Positions 9,161 through 19,782 of a stretch of 37,958 nt of DNA are shown here, in pieces. Position numbers and translations under genes: made by a program. Below the pieces are notes generated by a model that worked only from the letters and a program-made list of their open reading frames with translations, had not been told where the DNA came from and ran no database searches. How positions within the stretch are numbered: the first letter of the stretch is position 1; the number at the start of each line of letters is the position of its first letter. This DNA is from Acrasis kona (taxonomy: Eukaryota > Heterolobosea > Eutetramitea > Acrasida > Acrasidae): assembly GCA_026419775.2 (NCBI GenBank), contig JAOPGA020001272.1, forward strand, positions 1-37,958, given 5' to 3'.

Positions 9161-9387
9161 TGTTCAAACTGATCCAAACTTCAGGGTGATCCAGATGTGT
9201 GAACGTTTTCCGCGGAAAGTGTGTTGGTCAACTTTGGTTACTTATCCAATAAACCAAGATTCCGGAACCAAATTACAACCTTAAGTGATGATAATGGCGG
9301 CTACATGGTGACTCGTTCATGTGTTTATAAATTTGTCGCAAGATGACAAGAATTATCGTTTATTTTTTACATTAGAAGACGGTTTTT

Positions 9388-11752
9388 TCAACTTTCAATC
9401 TTTACATCAAATTCTTGTCTCTGTAACATCATTTGCATGTTTTCTTCTTCTTTCATCCAGCCCTTTTCGCGAAATTCATTGTCTCTTCTTGTCTTGATTT
9501 CCTGCAATTCATCCCTCCACTTTTTAGAAACACCAAATGGCAAGGTCAAGTGTCCATCAAGACGAATGATGGATGGGCTAGGGGGTAAATCTTTTGCTTT
9601 TGGAATCTTTCTACGTGCTGTTAGCAAGAAGAGATGTGCAATCTTCTTCTTCAACGTAAGAGGCTTTGTGGTAAGTGAGTCGTTGTAACATGATCTAATC
9701 TTCTCACTACCTGTCGACTCAATTGTAAGTGGCAAATCCTGAACCGTCCTGTATGAATCCCTGTTATCAATAACCTCAAACTCTAAACGGAAAATGTTCC
9801 AAACAAATCTCCGAAAAATTTCAAGGTAGAGCGCAGGCATCGGTATCCAACTGTATAAACTCGCAGGAAAATAAAATCTTATGAGATACTGCGAGACTTG
9901 AACATTTCTTATAATCAAGTTCAGAATTGTAGCTACATAGTACCACACTCGATGGTATAAAACATCGCGTCCAATCAGTCCGTTCTTTCTCTCACTGCTC
10001 TTGCAGATGAAATGTTTTGGGATAAAGATGCCCCAATCAAAGAATACATCCCATACAAAATTGTAGTTGACTGACAAAATGTAAACAATAACATACGCAA
10101 TCCTGATACCATCCCAACCTACACGACGCCCATAGATGATAGCATCAATATAGATCAAAAGTTGTGCAATAATAGCAGAAAGGTATTTAAACAAATTAAT
10201 GAGATTCCGCTTCCAGTGCCTCTTTGGATGTTGATAGATTTTTCTTAAACTCTGAACAGTACGTACATAGAGAGGAACACATGCCGCCCATTGTACAAGT
10301 TGAGGCGTACCAAAATAACAAAATTCATCTTGGAATATTGGATAGGTGCACCAGAAATAGGACAATTCATACAAAGCCTGGCCTAGAGAGGTAAGTTGAT
10401 CCCAAAAGAAGAAATCAGCAAACGTCACATAGTAGTAGGGAGCACATAATCCTCTCAGGAAAGACTTGAACATCCACATACGATGCCTGGAGAATAAGTG
10501 ATTAAAAGGAGACAAGTAACATATGGTAATCACACCCAACATGACGTAAGGCATGATCCATGGAGTAGGTCCCAAGTACAACGTACCTCTAGCGTCAAGT
10601 ACTGCAAAGGTTATGTACAAATCCATGAATATAAATAAAATAACATAATTGAACAATGCGTAGTTTGCAAAATGCCATCTTGAAAGATAATACCTTACGT
10701 CCATACTGACACCAAGTGAGAGGTTGACTCAAAAACAAGAAGAAGCTTACTCTAAGATGTAAATGTAATTGATTTGATTCCTGCTCCATATCCAAGTATT
10801 TAATACAAATAAGAGATTAAGAAAAACAAACGCCCCAACAACTTTAAATAAAAAGAAACATGAGCCTGTGTAAACAGGTTGTTGAGGAAGAGTAATGTAT
10901 TCGGTGCAGTACAGGTATATTGCCAGAACGGTCAAGATTACAGCGGCGCCAAATAATGTACCAGTGGAGAAGACTTCGCGTTGATTGTCAGTTAGTGGTT
11001 GCATGCTCAACTTTACACGATTAACAAAATTTTAATTAACCAACTTACGATTCTTTGTTTTTCAGCTCTGTCTCCCTTGAAGATTTTTTGTACTTTGTCC
11101 TTGACATTATATGAATCAAATTGCAAATGAATGCTTACTTGATTTTCAACAATTAATTGCTGAATTTCTGTGGATGGACAAAACTCTTTGCTGTCCGCTT
11201 TGTCTTTAAAGTCTTTTGAAATCCCACTCTTTGCCATCAAGTGAACACTCTTGTCGAAAGAATCACATAGACGGTGTACGGCTGTTTTGTTAAGTATACG
11301 AAAGTGCTCGAGGTATCGAACGCTCTTGTATTGGTCCTCGAGCGTCCTCTTTAACATTTCTCTTTGCTTTATGGTTGCCGAGTCTCCAAGTTCATACTAT
11401 GTTTGTTAAGAAGAAATCGAAAACATAACCGAACATATTTGTTGTATTGAGAGTTTATTAGCTCTTGACGATGTTTAATCTCAATAATTTTATGATTGAA
11501 AAACGAAGCAGCTCTATCCATCTCATCAGTTAATCTTTGTGTGAACTTGAGCCACTCCTCACTGTACCAGGCTTTCATTTGTGTGTCATCATGTGAACGA
11601 AATATCCAGGGGTATACACGGTATATGAACCGGTTTGTCCTTTCTTTTTCTTTTTTTCTGATACCTTTTATGATTCTTTTGAGTGCCCTCACTTCAATGA
11701 AACATTGTTCCCAGTGGGGTAACAGAAGCGATTCATATTGGTGTACGAACAT
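9388..11752 (-). CDS. XPR1: SPX-EXS phosphate exporter, XPR1/SYG1 family
   Basis: Four exons (11752-11398, 11359-11049, 11010-10751, 10705-9388) with introns of 38, 38 and 45 nt give 747 aa. The N-terminal SPX domain spans residues ~1-220: MFVHQYESLLLPHWEQCFIE, then ALKRIIKGIRKK, and later YLEHFRILNKTAVHRLCDSF. Several membrane segments and the EXS domain follow (INYIYILDMDVRYYLSRWHF; FLRGLCAPYYYVTFADFFFW; WDVFFDWGIF; FRRFVWNIFRLEFE). XPR1/SYG1 proteins export inorganic phosphate and are gated by inositol pyrophosphates binding SPX. The usual lysine-rich surface helix after NKT reads HRLCDSFDK here and has lost most lysines, so ligand control may differ. The start is the first ATG and aligns with the family N-terminus. 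Confidence 0.92.
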
Positions 11753-11973
11753 TCAGTTGCACTCTTGTTTGTTTCTGAGCTATTAATATTCGTTATCTCG
11801 CATCCTAGTTAAGAACATAAAGTTATCCCTATCCGTAAAGCTCATTCGATATAGTCGCGAAAAGCACTCGTTGATGTTAAAATAAAATCTTCGGTTTATG
11901 TTTTGCTACTTCTTTACCGACACCATGAAAATGGGAAGCTTGTTGGTGCAAGTTGACTCATTTACAAGGCCAA

Positions 11974-14876
11974 ATGGCAGGAAAATCTGGTGGAGTGCTT
12001 GTTGGAGTATCCTTTGATATTAGAAATGATTTTGTCTGCATAACGCTGTTTGATTCGCAATACATACGAGTAGCTTTAACTGATGCAGGGGATTCAATCA
12101 TTGTTCTGTTGAGTCCTGAATCACAGCGCAACGAACCGGTCAAAAATAGATATATCGATGTCAAGATTACCGCCAATAAGGGAAAAAATGGTTTCGTGGT
12201 TGTGCTTTCAAATTCGAAGCAATTCACCAGCATGCAAGAAGTACCAGTCATCAAATCTTTCAAAAAAGAAGACATACCCGAACCTAGATTACCAATAATT
12301 GATCAACTGACAATCATGTTAGTAATTCTAATCCTTTTAACTAACTTTGTAGGCAAAGATTCGATTCAATAATCTCTCAACTCACTCAATCTCAATGGGA
12401 CACATTCGACACTTATGAATACACTCGCAACCTAAATGATGAACAAAAGGACGGGCTATTCGAGAATGCCTTTCGAAAATCAAATTCCAATCCAGTTCTC
12501 AAGGAGGTCCTGAGGCCATTCTTCACTACCGACTTCGACATGACTTTAATTTTATTTGACAGTTCACTCTACATTAGAAGCATGTGCATCACACAAAATC
12601 TCAAGATCGCTCAATTCATATCTAATAACGAAATATTGAAACAAAATTACCCAGAGTACACTCAAGCAATCAACAACTACACATTATCGGTACTTCCAAC
12701 ATTGTCTCAAAAATGTAATGTCGTTCAAATTTATTGCACAGAGATTGTAAACAATACATTAAAACACTACAAAATGTCTAAAAACAAAAAGCTCAAGTTT
12801 GTTTGTCATGATAAATACATTGTACCAGTTTCACTGGGTGATGATATAGTTGACATGTCAATGTCACTTGTACTAAATGATAAGAACAAACTTTCAGAAA
12901 GATTGAATACTTTGAAAAGATTATCAATTGAGCGTGTTGCACATCATTTCATTTTAAATTCAAAAGAGTGTATTAGTTTGTTATGTAAGTCATTAACACT
13001 CTCAAATAATGATGTCTTGTGTGATGTGTTATGCATTGTTGCTAATGTTTTTGGATTTATAGATTGTAGTTTTGATTTTGACAATTTAAACTCATTAATT
13101 GGGTTAATAAGCAAGAATAATACATTCTTATCAAAATTACGCTCCGAATCTATATCCATGTGTGCTTTAACACAATCATTACTGCGTTATATATCTAATG
13201 TTTGTTTAAATTACCATGAAATTGGTGTTGTTGTTAGTAGTCTATATGCTCCAATTTTAATAAATAATTTAAAATTTGTTAACAAGTTGCCAGAGTGTTA
13301 TATAAGGGTATTAGCTTGTTTATCGAGTTTACCTGAGAATTATGCATTGTTTCTAAAAAACGATGCTTGTAATATTGACTCTGGAAATAAAAATCTAGAT
13401 CTCATAGATTGTATTAAGGAGTGGACTTTGTCACACAAACCGAATCCCTCTGTTAATAGTAAATACATTACAGAAATGTTCAAGGTGAAAATTGATAGCA
13501 ACTTGAGTGACAATTTAAAACTTCATCCTTTATCTAGTTCTATAAGAGATCTTTGGACATATCCCTTTAAGTGTGCTGCTAAGAAACCCATGATGTCGCC
13601 ATGTAATGGGAGAGGAGAATTTAGTATTATATATAGTGCAGTTAAATCACAATCTAGGTTCTATTCAACAAAAATAACTATTAATTTATTGAATGAAAGT
13701 ATTATTTCTATTGAGTTCTTTAATTGTACTGACTCAGCATCTGCTGATGATCAGGTTGAAAAATGGGTAAAGAATACAAATAACAATAAAAAACTACCTT
13801 ATACTGCTTATGCACATATAGACTATCAATTAGCAAGTCAAATAATATGGGCTGCTGAAAAAAATACAAAACATTTTAATTTTAATAGTGATAAAATTAC
13901 ATCAATCGAGTTGTTTGAGTTTGTAAAATCTAATGACTCGATAAAGGATGTTTTTGATGTGATTTACGACAGAGATGTGCGTAATAACTCATCTAGTAGG
14001 TATAATAACTTTTCCGTATGGAGAAGACTTTTAGATGACCAAATTTTCCACAATTGGTTTTTTTGCTGGGGTGACTTGAAGTATCTAGGCATCAGTGCAC
14101 CCCCAGCATGTGAATTTAATCCGGATGTTGAACCTACTTTCGATTGTAAAAAATGGGTTATAGAGTGTATGGAGGTAATATCATCTCACCAACCACTTCT
14201 TGAGTACTTCAAAACAATGTTCCAATCAATGTCTGTGTTTTTTCATTTTCATAAAAATATTGAAATTTCTCAAATCTGTAAAATGGTCTCAAATGATATA
14301 ATGAACGAAAATGTTTCATTGAGCTCGGTAGGTGCCATAAGAGCATTTATTGAGAGATCTGCTTATTTTTGTCAAAGCTCACAAATTGATGTTACTGAAT
14401 TGTCGTCCTACTACCGTTCGAATGGCTTGCAAAAAGCAATTTTGAAGGTATTCAAATCTAGAAGAAAGGATTATAGGCTGTGTGACTATCCCCCGTTGCA
14501 GCGAATTAATGCTTTTGTAATTAGACTGTCAAAGGAACTAGTCCTTAATAAATTACAAGAGAACATCCCTAATGTACTTGAAATAATAAATGTGTTGAAG
14601 AATGAACATGAATGTATGGCTATGCTTATCAATGCCAAAGTAGTTGAGTTGTTGAGAGATTTTGTAGCCAACATTTGGGTTGAAATGGATGAGTGGGATG
14701 GCAGCTCAATCATGTCCAGTCAGTTGCCGAGAGATAAACTTTGTTTGATGTGCGCGGAGGATGTTGGAACGATTAGGTGTCCAAAGTGTAGAAGGGCTGT
14801 ATATTGTTCTAGAAATTGTCAAATTGCTCATTGGGCGAATCACCGTCCTAAATGTAAAACATTAAAATCTCTTTGA
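11974..14876 (+). CDS. Large MYND zinc-finger protein of unknown function
   Basis: Two exons (11974-12317, 12353-14876) joined over a 35-nt intron (GTTAGT...TTTAACTAACTTTGTAG) give 955 aa. The first ATG, after an in-frame upstream stop at 11926, gives MAGKSGGVLVGVSFDIRNDF. The N-terminal ~120 residues look beta-rich. The middle is long and helical, with hydrophobic repeats reminiscent of ARM/HEAT arrays (VLCDVLCIVANVFGFIDC). The C-terminus is a clear MYND finger: CLMCAEDVGTIRCPKC, then CSRNCQIAHWANHRPKC. MYND fingers usually bind proline-rich partner peptides. No SET or other catalytic domain is visible. The body is far more AT-rich than CCT5 or IARS. Confidence 0.7.
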
Positions 14877-15063
14877 TTTTGTCGACCTTCATCTCGTGTT
14901 TCCATTGAGTTTGTACATTAGGTCATCAATCGGAGCTATTACAAAAGCTGAGTTGTCCTTAAAAAGCGCGCGTATTTGTAATTCCATAAATGGGATTCAG
15001 TTGATCGCATCTGGTTATTTAATGTATTTATTCTCACACTGGAATTTTAGAATAGAAAATAAA

Positions 15064-17490
15064 ATGACCAACGCCATCCTGCTCGTCATCATCCTATTGA
15101 TCGCATTCGTTATAGCCAATGTCGAAGAAGAGTGTGGGGAATGTCCAGTAGGTTGGGCAAAATGGTACGAATATAAGCTACCTGAGCCCACAAATGGTGA
15201 CAAATGTCAATGCATTGAAGGTATACCCAAGAGTTGGGACGCTCTCTCAGAACCCCCTACTCCTACGTATAATTGGTGAGTGCTTGTTGTTTCTTTCGCT
15301 TATCCATTCAGCTTTACATGCCCTAAAAATCATGCACATTGGTACGAATTGAGCTTACCCCGTCCTCTAGATGTTTGCCAATGCTATAAAATTAAAAAAT
15401 CAAGAGGCACAGCAACTACGAAATCACCAACCACAACATCACCTACAACCACAAAATCAGTTGCCAACCCAACCACCACTCGAGCAAGCAATGCACAGGC
15501 TACGACCATAAAACCAACTCCATCTTTGCCCAGATCTACCACTGTGGCACCTACAACAACTATACCGCCAACCACCACTAAAGTACCTACAACGACGCAT
15601 ACACCAACTACGAAGTCACCGTCAACAACTGTTGCGCCTACAACCACAAAATCACCAACAGCCACTACTACAACCAAAGCACACGCAACCACCGTTGCAC
15701 CAACCACAACAAAGGCTCCCACAATCACTGTAGCGACAACTACAACAAATTCACCTACAACGACGATTACGCCAACTACAACGAAAGCACCAACAACGAC
15801 CATCGCGCCAACTACAACGAAAGCGCCCACTACTACTGCTGCACCTACCACTACAAAAGTGCCTGCAACAACTATCGCTCCAACCACAACAAGAGCACCC
15901 ACTACAACAGCATCACCTACTACTGTTGCACCCACTACAACAAGGCCACCGACAACCACTGCTGCACAAACTACCACAAAGGCATCTACAACAACTATAC
16001 CGCCCACCACTAAAGCTCCAACAACCACCGCTGCTCCTACAACTACAAAAGCGCCAACTACTACCACAGCACCCACTACCACAAGAGCGCCTACAACGAC
16101 CATCGCGCCTACTACAACGAAAGCACCCACTACTGCTGCACCAACTACAACAAAAGCACCTACAACGACAGTCACGCCCACCACTACAAAAGCGCCTACA
16201 ACAACTATCGCTCCAACCACAACACCTGCTCCTACTTATAACTGGTAAGCCAACATTATTTTGATGATCGTCTTATACATTATAGTTGGACTTGTCCACC
16301 TGGAAGAGCGCACTGGGTAACTTTTCAGTCTTTTTATTAATTTCTAATCATTAATCATTAGTTCACATTAGGATATGAAGAGCCAACAAACAAATGTGCT
16401 TGCTACGAAATTCCACCAACATCTCCACCCACACAAGCTCCATCTGGTCACTTAAAAAAACTTATCGACGCTATGACCCCAACTGCCACATCAACTGGTT
16501 CGATAAGCTTTGGTGCTAACGTCAACGGATATGCACCTTGGAAACCAGCTCCTAATTCCCTTGTTGTGTCCTTACTTGATCGTATAATATCAAAATCAAA
16601 ATACAAAAACATCATGGTCTATAGTACAGACTCTACAATACTAAGCATTGCAAAGAACGCTGGCGTAACAGTACTTGGTATTATTGGTTTAACAGCAGAT
16701 GTCAACACAAATGTTGGCCTTATTGATAAAGCCATACAAGCAGCAAGAGCATATCCTGATACATTATTGGGAATAGCCTGCGGCAATGAGCTTGGACACT
16801 CATTAGGAATAACTGCTTCTACAGTTACTGTCATTACAAACTGTATCAGCAGAGTTAGAGCTGCAAATCTACCTCAAGCATTGGGTGTCATTGATGTTTA
16901 TAACTCATGGTATCAAAAAGGAAGTGGATGGAACGAAATATCAAGTAAATTGGATTTTATTGGTGTTAACGACTATCCTTGGTAAGTTGCCATATTTCAA
17001 CATTTCATACTAACAAAAAACCTAGGTTTGCCAACGTGTTCTCATCACCACCATTTACTTGCGCGACACCCGTAACTGCTGCATCTAGAGTTCTCAATGA
17101 CGTCATCAAATTGGAAATTTTGTCTGGAACACACGTAAGATTGACCCTGTGGTTTATGATTAATAATATTAGGTACTCTTGACTGAGTTTGGTTGGCCTG
17201 GCGCACCAAACAACGGATCAATAGATGCCCCTAACAAAAATAATGGAGTAGTGTGTTCACAAGCAAGTGATGCAAATCAAAAAATCTCTGTCCAAGCAGT
17301 CATTGACATTATGAGAAAGAACAACAAGCCTTGTAACACATTTTGCGCATATAGACAACAGTGGAAAGCACCTTTAGAAACAGACACCGAGGCTAATTGG
17401 TAAGTTACATTTTAATTATTCTTTATTAAAATCAACAGGGGTTTGTGCAAGGGAGACGCACCTTACGATTGTGTAAGCATACCAAATTAA
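15064..17490 (+). CDS. Secreted GH17 endo-1,3-beta-glucanase with three Cys-rich modules and mucin-like linker
   Basis: Seven exons are inferred: 15064-15275, 15312-16244, 16286-16316, 16362-16981, 17026-17134, 17173-17399 and 17439-17490 (introns 36, 41, 45, 44, 38, 39 nt), giving 727 aa. A signal peptide (MTNAILLVIILLIAFVIA) is followed by two small modules (CGECPVGWAKWYEYKLP...CQC; FTCPKNHAHWYELSLP...CQC). A ~270-residue Thr/Pro linker of APTTTK-type repeats comes next, then a third module (WTCPPGRAHWFTLGYEEP...CAC) and the catalytic domain. GH17 hallmarks are VYSTDSTILSIAKNAGVTV, acid/base Glu535 in GIACGNELGHS and nucleophile Glu640 in LLTEFGWPG. It should cleave beta-1,3-glucan outside the cell. 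Exon 3 is only 31 nt. The linker is probably heavily O-glycosylated. Confidence 0.88.
15414..16240 (+). repeat. Thr/Pro-coding minisatellite (mucin-like linker)
   Basis: Degenerate tandem repeats encode alternating (A/S/V)PTTTK and (A/I/T)PTTT units, about 5-6 codons each, for roughly 270 codons with no other sequence. Synonymous variation between units is high, so the array is not freshly expanded. The reverse strand reads as long Val/Gly frames, which are only shadows. Confidence 0.9.
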
Positions 17491-17707
17491 TTTAAAATCA
17501 ACATTGTTAATAAATTATTTATTCTAATCATGTTGTGCTTCTTTGGTTCATCTACCAAAACATTGTCGCTCCAAGTCATTTATTGATAATAAAACACCTC
17601 ATCCATTCAATCTAAATTTGTTCGAGTCTTTCAAAGTGTATTTATTACAATCAATCACAAACAGTCAAGAAAAAGTAGAACACAATGAGATAAACCGCAG
17701 ATTTATT

Positions 17708-19490
17708 TTAACCTTGGAAATCAACAACATAATACACTCTGCCTGAGGAGGAATCAACGGATATACCGATACCAATCTGAAGGTAAGAAGCAATAGCAAC
17801 ATTTTGGGTGCTGGAGATGATGGATTGAGCCACAGCGTTTCCATAGTCGTTCGGTAAGCTATCAAAACGATATCCATACATTTCATAACCACCTTTAGTT
17901 GGTCTTGGGGCTCCATTCAAAATTTGGTCCCATCTGCTGACTGGCCAGTTTGCATTAGTAGTGGTCCATCCTCCAGATCCGTATGGTTCTGCTTTGCTTA
18001 CGAACATATCGGTTTGCTTCTGGCAGTTCTTCATCATGTTCGTATTTTGTACAAAGGCAACATTGTAGTTCTTGTTCAAAGCAGCAATGATGACCTTGAT
18101 GGTGTCGGAAATTTGCGAAGATGGTGATGAAGTCGTGGTAACTGGTGCTACGGTGGTGGTGGTTGGTGCTTTGGTAGTGGTTGGTGTCACAGTGGTGGTA
18201 ACTGGTGCTTTGGTAGTAGTTGGTGCGACGGTGGTGGTTCCGGCTCTAGTGGTGGTTGGCGCAGCAGCAGCAGTAGTTGTTGTTGTGGCTTGAGTGGTGG
18301 TTGGTGCGGCGGTTGTGAACGAACTGACATCTGGAGTACCTGCGTAAATGTAAGTTTCAATTCCTAATTGACCCCATTTGAACCATACGTAACCTTTGTT
18401 TCCCCATCCAGTTCCCCAACTGTTGGCAATGATCCCTGTCGTGGTTAAAATCATCATGAATAATAAACTTACAGTAACCTGTTGTTCCCTGCATTCCCCA
18501 TCCAACAATCTTTGAAAAGTGATTTCCGATAAAATCGGTGCTGTTTGTGTATTCGTATATCCCACTCCTGTAGTTATAGAACTCTCTATAAACTTGATAC
18601 CAAGCCTCTACTGGCCCATTGTTGAAGATCTCTTGTTTGATGAGGGCAACAGAGTCTGCAGTCGATCTGGTTTTTGAGTATGGCACCACCATGTATTGGC
18701 TGCTTGATGGCTTGACCTTGTAGATGCTTGTGCTTGAAATGGTTCCTTGTGAGTTTTTGCACTGGGTGGTGGTGGCTGGGCAAGTTCCTGGTTGGCCATT
18801 GTTCAGAGCATCATTGGAGTATGGCAAGCAGTCCTCCGTGGTGATGCCGTTGGTACCAATAAAGTTCCATGGAGTGGTTCCTGTTCCACCACTGCAGCCG
18901 TTAGATTGAGCGCACGATGTTAATTGCTGTATGGATAGGACCACGTTGTTTAATTGTCCTTTGGTTGCCATGCACAAGCGATCGGCCATGACCTCCACTG
19001 CGGTGATGGCGTAGCAGTTACCACAAGCTCCTTGATTTCTAATGTCTCCGAGGCAGTTGGGATATGTCTGGTTGATGATGTAATTGTCTGGAAGTGCGGC
19101 GAGGACCTCTTCCGAGAGGACTTTAACGCTGGCAGAGTCACTTGTGGGAACCTCAGGAGTAATGGCACCAAGATGACTTTGTAACTCGCTTCTTGACATG
19201 CAATCAAACTTGTTGTGTGCGGCAGCCCATTTGATGTTGGTTCTCGTCTTGACGTTGGTTATTAGATTCTCAACCTCGTTGAAGCGAACGCACTTGGTGT
19301 AATCTACTACATCGCTGACGATATCCTTGATGGGTTTGAGGACGGGCAAGTCGAAAAGCCCCAATGAATTTGCTCTCTTGTGATGGCTTCTGTTGAGAGT
19401 GTTCCTTCTGCGTTGGAAGTTGCGTACAGCAAGAGTAGTAGAAAGTAGTGCTGACGCAACCAACACCAACAGGAGTAACTTGAAATTCAT
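17708..19490 (-). CDS. Secreted cathepsin B-like cysteine peptidase with Thr linker and CAP-like C-terminal domain
   Basis: Two exons (19490-18473, 18435-17708), 37-nt intron, 581 aa. The true start is ATG at 19490: MNFKLLLLVLVASALLSTTL, a signal peptide. A propeptide with cathepsin B features follows (NIKWAAAHNKF, LQSHLGAI). The C1A catalytic core has Gln/Cys in RNQGACGNCYAITAVEVMAD (Cys about residue 160), GCSGGTGTTPWNF, His in GNHFSKIVGWG and Asn in IIANSWGTGWGNKGYVWF; the splice joins Y-W just before IIANSWG. The Thr-rich linker (TTTKAPVTTTVTPTTTKAPT) leads to ~130 residues resembling a bacterial-type CAP/YkwD fold, ending IGIGISVDSSSGRVYYVVDF. AATAAA directly follows the stop. Peptidase call is firm; CAP assignment is tentative. 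Confidence 0.88.
18112..18318 (-). repeat. Thr/Pro-coding repeat linker in the cysteine peptidase gene
   Basis: Read on the - strand it encodes ~68 residues of (A/V)PTTTK(A/T) and polythreonine units between peptidase and C-terminal domain. The unit closely resembles the linker in the convergent GH17 gene, although the flanking domains are unrelated. Confidence 0.85.
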
Positions 19491-19782
19491 CAAGGGCTTG
19501 TGTTTGGTTTTTTTTGAAAAAAGTATGATAGGTCGGTTATTGAATAAACGCTACATCAAAACGAGCCGACTGGCCCAAACCAAGTCAAGTTCGCACAATT
19601 TCATCCTTAAAAGAACATGTTTGTATTTTTTTGATAAGTTCGCCGTGTAATCTGTCATCTGTTCATCACGTCATACTTTACAATTTCATTGAAAGCGATT
19701 ATGCCAAGCAAAGTTGACATTTGACAATTGTTTAAAATTTCAACGTTTTAAAAAACTTCAACACAACAACCCATTCAAACAC

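Noticed and set aside
15384-16220. Long Val/Gly-rich open frame antisense to the GH17 linker
   Set aside because: It is the reverse complement of the Thr/Pro repeat array, lacks a normal composition and has no start context.
18072-18293. Val-rich frame antisense to the peptidase linker
   Set aside because: It is a shadow of the Thr repeat.
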